Below are positions 33,661 through 43,135 of a DNA stretch of 64,000 nucleotides, one piece after another. Source of the stretch: Culex pipiens pallens (Eukaryota > Arthropoda > Insecta > Diptera > Culicidae). The stretch is from assembly GCF_016801865.2 (NCBI RefSeq), contig NC_068938.1, positions 83,402,886 through 83,466,885 on the forward strand, read 5' to 3'. The number at the start of each line of letters is the position of its first letter. Position 1 is the stretch's first letter. A program made the translations under genes and the position numbers. The notes beneath the pieces are model-generated. The model saw nothing but the letters and a program-made list of their open reading frames with translations, searched no databases and had not been told where the DNA came from.

Positions 33661-33974
33661 CCGAGCCACGTAGCCCAGTGGTAACGCTTCCGCCTCGTAA
33701 GCGGTAGATCGGGGTTCAAATCCCGGCTCGGACCAACACAACTGGTGATCTTTTCCCTTCTGGAATCGATTGCTTAGTAAAGGGAAGGTAGTGTATCGTC
33801 ACAAACTGGACCTTATCACGACACCTTAGGGAGGCGACCTATGGAATGTTAACATTAACCTTAACATGTTAACATTAAGTTGAGAATGAAACTGCCACTG
33901 AATCCGCTTTGTAAATGCCGGCCCCGATACTCTTCAAGGGTGTTCCCCTCAGGAACTGGGAAAGATTTACTTTT
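33657..33974 (+). mobile_element. tRNA-derived SINE inserted in the RT domain, perfect 14-bp duplication
   Basis: TACCAAGCCGGTTT flanks the insert exactly (33643-33656 and 33975-33988). The head (33661-33731) folds as a tRNA: CCGAGCC/GGCTCGG acceptor stem, A-box-like TAGCCCAGTGG, anticodon stem CCGC/GCGG with CGT (threonine-type) in the loop, and B box GGTTCAAATCC. The body has a TTAACATTAACC/TTAACATGTTAAC segment and ends CAGGAACTGGGAAAGATTAC-like without a long poly-A. The tRNA-like head is part of the SINE, not a functional tRNA gene. Confidence 0.95.
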
Positions 33975-35216
33975 TACCAAGCCGGTTTTGTGGAGGGGAA
34001 ATCGACGACGGACCAAATCTTTTTGCTACGCCAAATCCTCCAAAAGTGTCGCGAGTACCAGATCCCGACGCACCACCTATTCATCGATTTCAAAGCCGCG
34101 TACGACTCGGTCGATCGCGATGAGCTATGGAAGATCATGTACGAGAACGGCTTTCCTGGGAAGCTGATCAGACTGGTGAAATCAACGATGGATGGTGCAC
34201 GGTGCAGCGTGAAGATTTCGGGTGCTATGTCCGACCCGATCGAATCGCGCAAGGGACTGCGACAAGGCGACGGTATCTCCGGCCTTTGTTTCAACATTGG
34301 GCTTGAAGGTGTCATGAGGCGAGCGGGCTTTAACATGCGGGGCACGATTATCAACCGGTCCAGCCAGTTCATCTGCTATGCCGACGACATGGACATTGTC
34401 GGCAGGACGTTCGAGGAGGTGGCTAAGCGGTACACCGAATTGAAGCGGGAAGCGGATAAGGTTGGATTGAAGGTGAATGTTGCGAAGACGAAGTATCTGC
34501 TGGCAGGAGGAACCGAGTCCCTTAGGGCTCGCATAGGACCGAGCGTGACGATCGACGGCGACGAGTTCGAGGTCGTGGAGGAGTTTGTGTCCCTCGGATC
34601 GTTGGTAACGTCGGACAACAACTGCAGCAGAGAAATTCGGAGGCGCATCATCACCGGTAGTCGTGCCTACTATGGACTCCACAAGACCCTACGGTCTGGT
34701 CATCTTTCCCGGCGTACAAAGTGCACCATGTACGAAACGCTGATAAGACCGGTCGTTCTCTACGGGCACGAGACGTGGACGATGCTCGAGGAGGACTTGC
34801 AAGCGCTTGAAGTTTTCGAACGGCGAGTGCTTAGGACGATCTTTGGCGGCGTGCGTGAGAACACTGTATGGAGGAGAAGGATGAACCACGAGCTGGCGCA
34901 ACTCTACGGCAAGCCAAGTATTCGGAAGGTCGCCAAGGCTGGCCGGATCAGGTGGGCCGGACACGTCGCGAGAATGCCGGACGCGCTGGATGCGCGCCAA
35001 CCGAACCAGACTATCAATCCGGTGAAGTTGGTGTTCAATTCGGAGCCGGTTGGAACGCGGCGGAGGGGGGCGCAACGTGCAAGGTGGTTGAACCAAGTGG
35101 AGGAAGATCTGGAAAGTGTGGGAGTTCAGCGGAATTGGAGAGAAGCAGCCCAGGACCGAGTTAGATGGCAACGCATCTGGAGACAGCTCATGACCCGGAG
35201 GTTGTACGAGCAGTAA
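33915..35216 (+). CDS. RTE retrotransposon fragment: reverse transcriptase catalytic region and C-terminus, with SINE-derived start
   Basis: An open frame of 433 codons. The ATG and first 20 residues come from the 3' end of the SINE, in register with the retrotransposon. RT motifs follow: FVEGKSTTDQIF, FIDFKAAYDSVDR with a catalytic Asp, GLRQGDGISG, and YADDMDIVG with the Asp pair at about 34383-34388. Then come the thumb and the C-terminal region typical of RTE and relatives (RRVLRTIFGG, RIRWAGHVARMPD, RWLNQVEEDLESVGV). The stop lies in the poly-A tail. Lacking the endonuclease and the first RT motifs, it should not be active. Translation from the SINE ATG is possible in principle but unproven. 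Confidence 0.85.
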   Translation: MPAPILFKGVPLRNWERFTFYQAGFVEGKSTTDQIFLLRQILQKCREYQIPTHHLFIDFKAAYDSVDRDELWKIMYENGFPGKLIRLVKSTMDGARCSVKISGAMSDPIESRKGLRQGDGISGLCFNIGLEGVMRRAGFNMRGTIINRSSQFICYADDMDIVGRTFEEVAKRYTELKREADKVGLKVNVAKTKYLLAGGTESLRARIGPSVTIDGDEFEVVEEFVSLGSLVTSDNNCSREIRRRIITGSRAYYGLHKTLRSGHLSRRTKCTMYETLIRPVVLYGHETWTMLEEDLQALEVFERRVLRTIFGGVRENTVWRRRMNHELAQLYGKPSIRKVAKAGRIRWAGHVARMPDALDARQPNQTINPVKLVFNSEPVGTRRRGAQRARWLNQVEEDLESVGVQRNWREAAQDRVRWQRIWRQLMTRRLYEQ

Positions 35217-35267
35217 AAAAAAAAAAAAAACAAAAACAAAAAAAAAACAAAAAAAAATAATAATAAT

Positions 35268-36109
35268 TTTTGGCGGCATTTCGCGGTATTTCCCAAATTT
35301 CACGACCAGGTGCGAATTTCACGGATTACGCGGCTTCCGTGAAATCGCGAAAAATCACTAGCCCTAGTCAGAAGGTATACAAATTTCTCTTGAATTTAAT
35401 TTAGGAATACTATTCTTAGAACCATTCAAATTAATTCTAACTAATTTTCCGAGCATATGAAATGGTCAATTATGAAAAATTTAGCTCTTCTGTTGCCCCG
35501 ACACGCAAAAAATGTTTCCACAAATCAAAATTTTATCAAGACAAAAACATAGTTTTTGTATTTTTTTTCAATTTATATAAACTGTTGCACTTATTTGTTT
35601 AGTCAAATAAGGGTGTTGTCCATTTCCCAGGAAGTAAAGATTGATATCCTTTTTATGTCTTTTAAAGTAATTTTCAAGTTTTTATATCTGGAGTTTTTTT
35701 CTTAAAGGTCCAATAAACAAAATTTTCAGTTTTTGCTTTTTGGGTGTTTTTTAATACCCCTTGACTCAAGGCGGTTTCTAAAAAACTTCAGATATGTCGG
35801 AACGTTTGATATTTTATTTTTTATTTCTGCCATTATTGTAAAATGCGGGAAAACCTTGGGGAAAACCATTTTTTCGTAGGAGCCCAATTGGTCTTATAAT
35901 TATTGTTATAAGATATTGCAGCTTTCAGGATTAATCTATATTTATTTAAATATCTTGCAAGGCATAACAAAAATAGAATTCAATAATAACCAAAAATAAT
36001 TTAATTTTCTCCTTTTGGCAACACTGTTCCCAAACATCCTTCCCGTATGCAACACAAAACGTCAAACGTTCAATATTTCCACCACTTTTCCCCCACACGA
36101 TATCCTTTT
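35268..36109. other. non-coding DNA with a possible DNA-transposon fragment next to the LINE
   Basis: Right after the LINE tail, 35270-35368 is GC-richer with GCGG and TTTCACGG motifs, and ends ATCACTAGCCCTAG. It could be the right end of an older hAT-like element, but I found no matching left end. The remainder is AT-rich with no gene. Confidence 0.4.
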
Positions 36110-36384
36110 CAGGGATGCCACATGATTTTTTAAAATGTCTGTGAAAAAGTCTGTGTATGTCTGTGTCTTTGTCTAAAATTCAAATAAATCAATTTACAGT
36201 CATAGAAATCTATCAAAAATTGTGTTTTTGAGCATTTGAAGACTAACGAAATAAGTTTCGATTGATATTTTAACAAAATAACAATTTAATGAAGTTTTTA
36301 AAAAGTCTGTGTACCTCAAAAAATGTCTGACACGAGCTCAAATGTCTGTGAAACACAGACAAATCTGTGTATCTGGCATCCCTG
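36110..36384. mobile_element. hAT-type MITE, 275 bp, perfect 8-bp duplication
   Basis: The ends are CAGGGATGCCA and its exact complement TGGCATCCCTG. ATCCTTTT flanks both sides exactly (36102-36109 and 36385-36392). The interior carries many GTCTGTG motifs and is too short to code for transposase. It belongs to the same family as the 277-bp element at 22806. Confidence 0.93.
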
Positions 36385-36670
36385 ATCCTTTTCCTCCCGT
36401 TGTTTTTCCCACCCAACTTCCCATCTGACAGCTGGAAGCTCCATGCTCACACACAACTGCACTCTCGCGCGCACTAGTGTTGGTGCCATCGAGCGCGCAC
36501 CCTCCTGCTTCATTTTCCACCGCATCAACAACAGTGAGCAAGCATTTTCTCACTGCCAGTTTTCCACACAATTTTCCCACACTCGCGTGTGTGTGAGTGT
36601 GCGTGACACCAGCCAGGAGAACTGTCATTCCAACACACAGCCTGCTCGTCCTTTCTGTTCTTCGATTCGC

Positions 36671-36676
36671 ATAAAA
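36671..36676 (+). promoter_or_regulatory. candidate TATA-like element
   Basis: ATAAAA lies in a GC-rich stretch about 30 bases before the presumed start of the exon candidate that follows. Motif-only evidence. Confidence 0.3.
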
Positions 36677-36699
36677 TCGTCTCGTCGTCCTGGGAAGCC

Positions 36700-36952
36700 T
36701 TGTGCCGTTACACAACTCGCGTGAATTCAGGACCGTTCGAAGCTCAGAGTTCTCCAGAGACCCCTGCCAGTCGGAAGTCGGTCGTCTTTGCGGTCTTCGC
36801 GGAAAAGCCTAGTCTTTTGTGTGGTGTTGCCTGGATTGTCCGGAAGTGGTCGCAGTGGTGAGAAAAGCGGGTTCTTTGGTGAAAATTTGTGTGGAAATTT
36901 GGTGCACCTTTTGTGAGCAGTTTTCTTCGACGAGCCTGCCCTAGATCTTAAG
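36700..36952 (+). other. candidate non-coding first exon (5' UTR)
   Basis: A GC-rich stretch downstream of an A/T element contains an initiator-like CTCAGAGTT near 36740 and a GGAAGTCGGTCGTC segment. It ends at CTTAAG|GTAATT (36952/36953), an acceptable donor. No ATG-started frame of note runs into the donor. The upstream 250 bases have GAGCGCGC and GTGTGTGAGTGTG motifs typical of insect promoter-proximal DNA. Start and function are inferred. Confidence 0.35.
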
Positions 36953-39164
36953 GTAATTATGAGCAATTTTCCGAACGGGGAAAAGTCCACTTTTCCTGCT
37001 AGCTGAGCTGTGTGTCGTTGTCGCGCGATGGCTTTTCGTACCAGTTCCGGGAAAAACGGGGTCAACCGATTTTTCCGGGGGGACTTTCCCGTAGCTGTCG
37101 ATGGTGCTAGAGCCGTTTTCTTCGAGCTGTGTTGTGTAATGTTTTCATTTTCGTTCAGTTTAATTCACTGCCTTAAGTTGAACAAAAGTTAAAGCTATTA
37201 TTTCATAGAAAAAGGGGCGCCCAGTTGGGAAAATTCGATTTTCCAAGCCCCCTTTCCACTCCCTCCAGCCAGCGCAAAAGTCTCACGTCATGCGACGGGG
37301 GTTACATAAGAGCCGTCAGTACTGGTAAGCTGCAAAGTTGGGCTTCGGATTCTCGGTCAGTGCCTTTCGAGAGGGGAGGAAAATTGAGCGGGGGTGACGG
37401 ACGTAAATTGTCCTGAATGACTGGTGTGAGCAAAAAAAAAAAGATCCAACTACATTTAGTCATAGCCAGACAGAGGGAAAATGCGATTTGTTTCCGAGAA
37501 AAAAGTGTCACCAATACCAATGAAGACATTAAGGGTCCTGACAGCAGCAGCAGCAGTGAGAGCCCATGCAGCAAAACAAGGATACTCACCAACACAGCTC
37601 AACACAGTAGTATTTGACAGTTCTGGTGGGGGAGGCAAAACGTGACTTGAAGTTGTGTTTTGGGAGATTTTCCCACACCCACACTGAATCGCGAGGATTT
37701 TTTTTTTGTTTTTCCTGGTACCGAAACTGCATTTGACGCACGTTCTAGCGTGGTTTTTGCTAGAAAATGGATATCTCTCTCATTTCACACCAAAAAAAAG
37801 GAAAGATAGAAAGTCAAATTATTTTAGCTGAAATCAGACACGTTCGGCGTTGGTTCGTGGAGCACTGATCTGGTTGGTACTAATCAGAAGAGAAAATAAA
37901 CCCCGACTGGAGTAGAGTTGCTAATGAATCTGGCATGTTCAGTGGGTTTAGTTGAACGTAGGGAAAAACAAAAGATGTCGTGAGCGGTTGGTTATGAAAT
38001 GTGTGTGTGTGTACGGGGAATGTTATGTAACTGTTGCGATGTCTCAAGTGCTATTTCTTTAAGGGTTAATTTGTTATTTTTTCTATGACAAAACAAGTTC
38101 ATTTCAACTCGCATTTTAAAATCTCCTCAATGTGATAGAAGTTTTAGAGTATTTAGAATTTTGCAACAAGGTTGTTAGTTTTCACTTCTTTTTGTTACAT
38201 TTAAAATTGATTGCAATTAAATATTTTCCAAACAAATGTTTCAATATTTTACACTTGTGACTCCGCACCTAAAATAGGGCGTACTGGCGTATGAGCAAAA
38301 TCACTTGGGTTTGGAACATTTAGTGTAGATCTTCTTGTGCATATTTTTATGATTAATTGTATTTTTTTGTTAACATTTAAATTTAGTTTATATTTGGTAA
38401 CATATGATTTGATAAAAAAAAACCGGCAAATATAATGCTAATCTACGGTTATACACGGGAGCTGTTGACAATTTAATTTCAAATTTAAATACTAATTTAA
38501 ATCTGAAAAAACATACAAGTTTGTGTCTAAAGATAAGCACTTCGTAAAATTAATGTATTTCAGATCTATACATCTTTTTTTAAGGTAAATAACAATAGTA
38601 CAAAAATATCAGATCATGAATTATAGTTAGAAAATCCACTAAATGTTTGTTTTTTTTTTTCTAGTGAACTTTGTTCACCCGTGAATGTGATAGTTGGTGA
38701 CACCCGTTTTAGAAAATCTCTCTCGAAATTCCTTTAAAACATCATTCAGGAGACAAATTTCTGGAAAATTTCACTGCCGAAAAAAAAATCAAAATTCTCT
38801 CGATAACCAAAAAAAAAATCAATGTTTTTTATTTGCGTAAGAGAGGAGAAACTAGATCTCTCATTTTTTTTATCTCTTAGTGAGTGTCACAAGAAACTCT
38901 TTTCAAGAAGATTATTCCGTCGCTATTTTGGTCTTATAATTGCTTTTTTAAAAGGATTTTGTGTTATATATGTTTTTAAGTTTGAATTGATTTTCTTTTA
39001 TCCAGATTATCCAGATGGTAATGAAATCACGTGAACTCTTACAAAATGCTTTGCAGAATCCAAGTCTTAAAAAAAATCTTTCTTTCGTCTTTCTACGGAT
39101 AGTGTAGAATTTGGGAAAAAAAATGGACAACCAAACGTGTATTAACTTAAATTAGGTTTCAGTT
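36953..39164. other. intron-like DNA, no gene recognised
   Basis: Starts moderately GC-rich with a short CAG run (37543-37557) and becomes AT-rich after about 38040. Open frames are short and unsupported. The last bases (39153-39164) are the left copy of the SINE target duplication. Confidence 0.4.
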
Positions 39165-39571
39165 CAAAAAATCAAATTATTCGCTCTACAGCATTGCCTT
39201 GGCGTTCTCGATTGCGAGATTCCTACTCGAAAGGTGTTCGAAGGCTTGATTGTTGAGGCAATTGCAAACCTCTTTTTACACCTTAGCTTCCATCCACCCC
39301 GGGATTCGAACTGACGATCTTTGGATTGTTAGTCCAACTGCCTACCAGCGATTCTTCCGAGCCAGGACCCAGGGAGACGACTCCTACACCTGGACTGAGC
39401 TAACGACCTAACCATTTTAGGTTAGTCCGGGCCAACATTTACTTCCCGTCCGACGGAAGGCGTGATCAGACAAATCTCGTCTCGAAAAATGCCACTGGGA
39501 CCTTCTGGGATCGAACCCAGGCTGACTGGGTGAGAGGCAACCACGCTTACCCCTACACCACGGGCCCCGGG
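39165..39571 (-). mobile_element. dimeric tRNA-derived SINE, about 407 bp
   Basis: Read on the minus strand. The first tRNA-like unit (39568 to 39497) pairs GGGGCC with GGTCCC, has CTC in the anticodon loop (glutamate-type) and B box GGGTTCGATCCC. After a spacer of about 130 bp, a second unit (about 39366 to 39294) has anticodon stem TTGGA/TCCAA with AAC in the loop and B box AGTTCGAATCC. A tail of about 125 bp follows. The flanks TAGGTTTCAGTT (39153-39164) and TAAGTTTCAGTT (39572-39583) differ by one base and mark the insertion. Confidence 0.85.
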
Positions 39572-39583
39572 TAAGTTTCAGTT

Positions 39584-41050
39584 GTTTTGTTAAAATTTTC
39601 CAAAAAAAAAAGATTTGAAAATGTATTTATAAAAAAACACTTTGTTACACAAAAATATGTCACTCAGCATAAAAGTTTGCAAATTATCAATAAACTCATG
39701 AAAATATTTTATTACTAAAAAAATACATTTGTTTTGCTGTGTGATCCCAAAATTTATTATTTAACAACTTGAAAAAAATATTTCAAAATTATTTTTGTAG
39801 AAAAGAGCATAAATTTTACAATAGTTTACAATTCTTAACATTGGAAATAAAACCAATTGTTTCCAAGGTATCGCAAGTTGAAAAATTAGGGCTAATTCAA
39901 TGACACTAAGAAAAACTAATTTTTCAATAAATTTATGCTTCAAGAGGCAACCAGTACTAATTGCACTGATTGGACTTATCAACAAAGTCAAAGAGTGAAA
40001 ATTTCAGGAAAATTTCTCAGCTTTTCGATGTTTTTTGCCGGGTGCTTTTTTTTCATCAAATATTACTAAACTGCAAAAAAAAAAAACGGAAAATATTTCG
40101 AAAAAATATAAATTAAGCCTAAAACTTGTAAACAGTGCAATTTGTTAGAAATATGTCAAGACATTTCCGAATGCAAATTTTATTTAGCATTTAAAAATCA
40201 GTTTTGAAATTTTGTTTAGCAATATTTAAAATTCAATTTTTCGGTATCACATTTTGCACAATCCCAAACTCTAACGCAATAGATGCATTCATGAGCCCTC
40301 TAACACATAAACTACCACACGTGGAAAACTAGTTTTTCTATAAGGAAACAGTTTTAGTGCAAAATTTAAAAAAAAAATTATAAAATACATAGTGTGGGAA
40401 GTTAACTTTGAGTGATAATACGTCAAATTGAAAATTTGGGATTTTTTTCCCCTATTTTTTCAGAAAATTCCTAATCATAACCAGACGTTTTCCGAAAGCG
40501 CAAACAGATTCTTAAATATTCACGTGCTTGCATTAAAAACTAATTATAAAAATACGAGTAAAGTCGATTAGCGATAAACGACCAAATCTTTCCAAATGCT
40601 TAAAAAAAATCAAATCTGCAGACCTTTCAAAAACCCTCTTTTTGCAATTCCGTCCTGAAGTACATGTAGTACTTTCATTTTTGAATGGCGAAACGGTCTA
40701 CTTTTCTTTACCAAATATAACCAAATCGTTGCAGCTTTTCGATGCAAGGGCTGAAAACTTCTACCATTTAACACTGAAATGGCACTAAAATTTTTGCACT
40801 TGTATCGAAAAGTAATATTTTTCAAAATTGCTTTGATTGGAACGGTAAATTAGTCTTTTCATATTGACATTTAATTTAAAATTCCATTCAAAGGGTGCTT
40901 TTCAAAATTGCAATGCAACTTATTGCAAGCATTGTTTTTTCATCCCTCGACTTACGGGTTTCGTGCAATTGAAAAACCTTTAATTTTTGATTCTGGTCTT
41001 TTGATGGTTTTGACGACAAAAATCCAGTTTAAAATGTAAAATCTGTAGTA
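39584..41050. other. AT-rich non-coding DNA
   Basis: No gene, RNA or complete mobile element seen. GTACATGTAGTAC near 40660 is a small palindrome-like motif only. Confidence 0.45.
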
Positions 41051-41178
41051 ACAGTTCAATAGGGCGAATCTGCGTTTGTAAACAAGCAGTCTATCCCCTC
41101 TTACTTGACGTGAACTGTCACTTAAGCAAAAGGGATAGACTTCTTGTTTACAAACGCAGATTCACCTTATTGAACTGT
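41051..41178. mobile_element. 128-bp hairpin MITE
   Basis: Arms of about 55 bp form a near-perfect inverted repeat. ACAGTTCAATAGGGCGAATC at the left pairs with GATTCACCTTATTGAACTGT at the right, and the match continues through TGCGTTTGTAAACAAG and AGTCTATCCC. The loop is only about 15-20 bases. TA flanks both ends (41049-41050 and 41179-41180). Such a transcript would fold into a long stem. Confidence 0.88.
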
Positions 41179-41661
41179 TAAGCCTGAAATAAGATGTTCT
41201 ACACAAATTTGATTATGTTATCTATTTATGCAAAAATTAAATGTAAAAATATTATAAAACATTAAAATTAGCAAAAGCGACCTAATAATGTTATTCAAAT
41301 TGTTATTGAAAACTACTGATCACAGATTTATTATAATGTTTTGAGAAACCCTATTTTTAAATTATTTAGAAATACTATTACGAATTGATTTCAAATAAGT
41401 TCAAAACTAAAATAATAAAAATAATTTGGCTCTTACTTGGCTCTGCGTTCAAAGGTTTTAACGGTGAAACCACTCCAGTATATTTCATGTTTCCAATTTT
41501 TGTAAAAAATCAATCATAAATCACCAAAGAAAAAAGACATCTCGAACACAGTTTGAAAAATGTCCAACCATTACCAAGCAAAACTTCTGTTGACAGTAGT
41601 AAGGTCCAAAGGGCCATCCACCGTGCATGGCCAATGGCCACTTCCGTTCGTGTTTTGAATA

Positions 41662-42592
41662 CCGTAAAACGGGGTGACTTTGATAGCCGGGGTGACTTTG
41701 ATAGGTTTGCAATTTTTCCGCAAAATGAAGAATACAATTAAAATACGTAAGAAATGGTTTAGAATCATACTGACCGTGGTAGAGAAGTGTTCAAAGTACC
41801 ACGAGAAGAACTTTTCATAAAATTTTGAAAAGCTTAAAAAGTTAGTTAACTATAGTTAAGAAAATGTTGATGAAAGTCATTATTTTAAACTTCTCAAAGT
41901 GTCATCATTTTCTCAATGAATATGATTTTGAATCGGAAAACGGAATGCATATTCGGATGCTTTGGACAATTTTCCACTATGAGATGGATAAATAAGTTTG
42001 TAAATAATAAATAATATGTGTTTTAAAACACAATTAAAAAAAAATCCAAATTTACAGGCAATCTCAGTTGAACAAATTTCATGTAAAATGTGAAAACTTG
42101 TGATTCGTGCTTCGAATTCAGTATAAAATGCAATATAAATCGATAATTTTATAAACAAAACTAGTTTTAACAAATTTTAGGTAAAGTTCTGACTGTTTAA
42201 CAATTTTACCTAAAATTTATAAGTTTTTTATTAAAAAGCTTATAAATTTAGTTAACTAAATTTAAACATTGATTTTTTATTCTTAAAAACTATATCTGCT
42301 ACTTTAGTGATGGTACATTTAATGTACAAATAAAGTTTGAACATCTTAAATATGATTTTGACAAGAAAACCTATGACTATCAAAGTCACCCCGGAATTTA
42401 AACTAAGATTTTTAACGTAACTATATTTCTAAACACTATTGCAAAAACTTTTTTTTTCCAAAATAGTGCATGGACTTTGTGAGACCTACTCCAGTACATG
42501 TTTTAAAAATAATAATCTTGAGAAAAACCTTACCTGTTGGAAAATATTACAAAAACAAATTGAAATCCTATCAAAGTCACCCCGGTTTACGG
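41662..42592. mobile_element. 931-bp TA-flanked non-autonomous DNA element
   Basis: Terminal inverted repeats of 25 bp differ at one position: CCGTAAA(A or C)CGGGG followed by TGACTTTGATAG. TA flanks both ends (41660-41661 and 42593-42594). The core GGGGTGACTTTGATAG is repeated just inside the left end (41689-41704) and, inverted, inside the right end (about 42375-42393). The interior is AT-rich without a transposase frame. The TA target suggests the Tc1/mariner/pogo group. Confidence 0.88.
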
Positions 42593-42594
42593 TA

Positions 42595-42927
42595 CATTTA
42601 ACGCGTTTACTTCCTTGCTCACATAAAACGCACAACACTCCGCCGGCGCTTACGTCATTTCACCATTGTTATAGCATATAAATTCATGTTATACCCAGCG
42701 ATAGAGAGCGAGGCAGTTTCAAGTGTCGCGCGCACACTATTCTTAAGCGAACGGTGGACGGATGAATGTAGTTGTCACGTGTTGTCACGAAATGCTGCAT
42801 GTTGTTGCAACGTGCCTCAACTGCCGCAAAGCAACAACGTGCACTGCCCTTTTTGACGGTGTGTGTGAGGAGTTTGATAATTGTAGGGTACCTTTAAGAT
42901 CGATGTGGTCACCTGACATTTAGTACA
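42595..42927. other. single-copy-looking DNA, nothing recognised
   Basis: GC-richer than the surroundings, with short direct motifs (GTTGTCACG twice near 42770). No gene supported. Confidence 0.4.
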
Positions 42928-43135
42928 CACAGTAAAAAAATGTGTTTATTTGAAAGGTGTAATTGTGGAAGGTTGATTATTACCTTTTTATGATGTAATT
43001 TCACCTCAATTTAGACTGAAAAAGTAACATTACACCAGAAAAGAGGTAAAATTACATATTTTCAGAGGTAATATTATCCTTTTTTATAAATGTACCGCTT
43101 CCCAGATGTAATATTACCATGATTATTTTACTGTG
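42928..43135. mobile_element. MITE, CACAGTAAAA family
   Basis: Begins CACAGTAAAAAAATGTG and ends ATTATTTTACTGTG. The interior shows the family's inverted order: GGAAGGTTGATTATTACC, GATGTAATTTCACCTC, ACATTACACCAGAAAA, GAGGTAAAATTAC, CCAGATGTAATATTACCATG. It is the best intact reference copy in the window, although flanking TA is not exact on either side. Confidence 0.82.

Larger units (their letters stand above)
31927..35216 (+). pseudogene. broken RTE endonuclease-reverse transcriptase ORF
   Basis: An ATG at 31927 is in the same frame as the endonuclease. Codon 37 (32035-32037) is TAG where the family has Trp next to the conserved catalytic Asn. The frame then runs to the SINE at 33657 and resumes in register after its duplicated target (from 33975) to the TAA at 35214-35216. 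Excluding the 332 inserted bases the length is 986 codons including the stop, about the usual size for an RTE ORF, slightly short because of a gap in the endonuclease. No frameshift was found. RT catalytic motifs are intact, but the locus cannot make the full protein. Confidence 0.9.
31490..35267 (+). mobile_element. RTE-clade non-LTR retrotransposon, nearly full length, inactive, with nested SINE
   Basis: The order is: 5' UTR with poly-C runs and six short repeats, one ORF with AP-type endonuclease then reverse transcriptase, and a stop codon directly inside an A-rich tail ending in TAA repeats. The virtually absent 3' UTR and the EN-RT layout without a separate first ORF fit the RTE clade. 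The ORF (31927-35216) carries a nonsense codon, a probable internal deletion and a SINE insertion. The left border is approximate because no target duplication could be matched to the right flank. Its GC content is much higher than that of the surroundings. Confidence 0.9.

Noticed and set aside
33661..33731. Functional tRNA-Thr (CGT) gene
   Set aside because: Folds well, but it is the head of a SINE bounded by a target duplication. The same reasoning applies to the tRNA-like units at 22185, 30983, 31108, 39294 and 39497.
31490..35267. Target-site duplication of the LINE
   Set aside because: The right flank (ATTTTTGGCGGC) has no convincing match near the presumed left border. RTE elements are often 5' variable.
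31851..35303. Open frames on the minus strand and in other plus frames over the retrotransposon
   Set aside because: Shadows of the GC-rich EN-RT frame, with no domain of their own.
35268..35370. Right end of a hAT-like element interrupted by the LINE
   Set aside because: ATCACTAGCCCTAG resembles a CCCTG end, but no matching left end was found upstream of the LINE.
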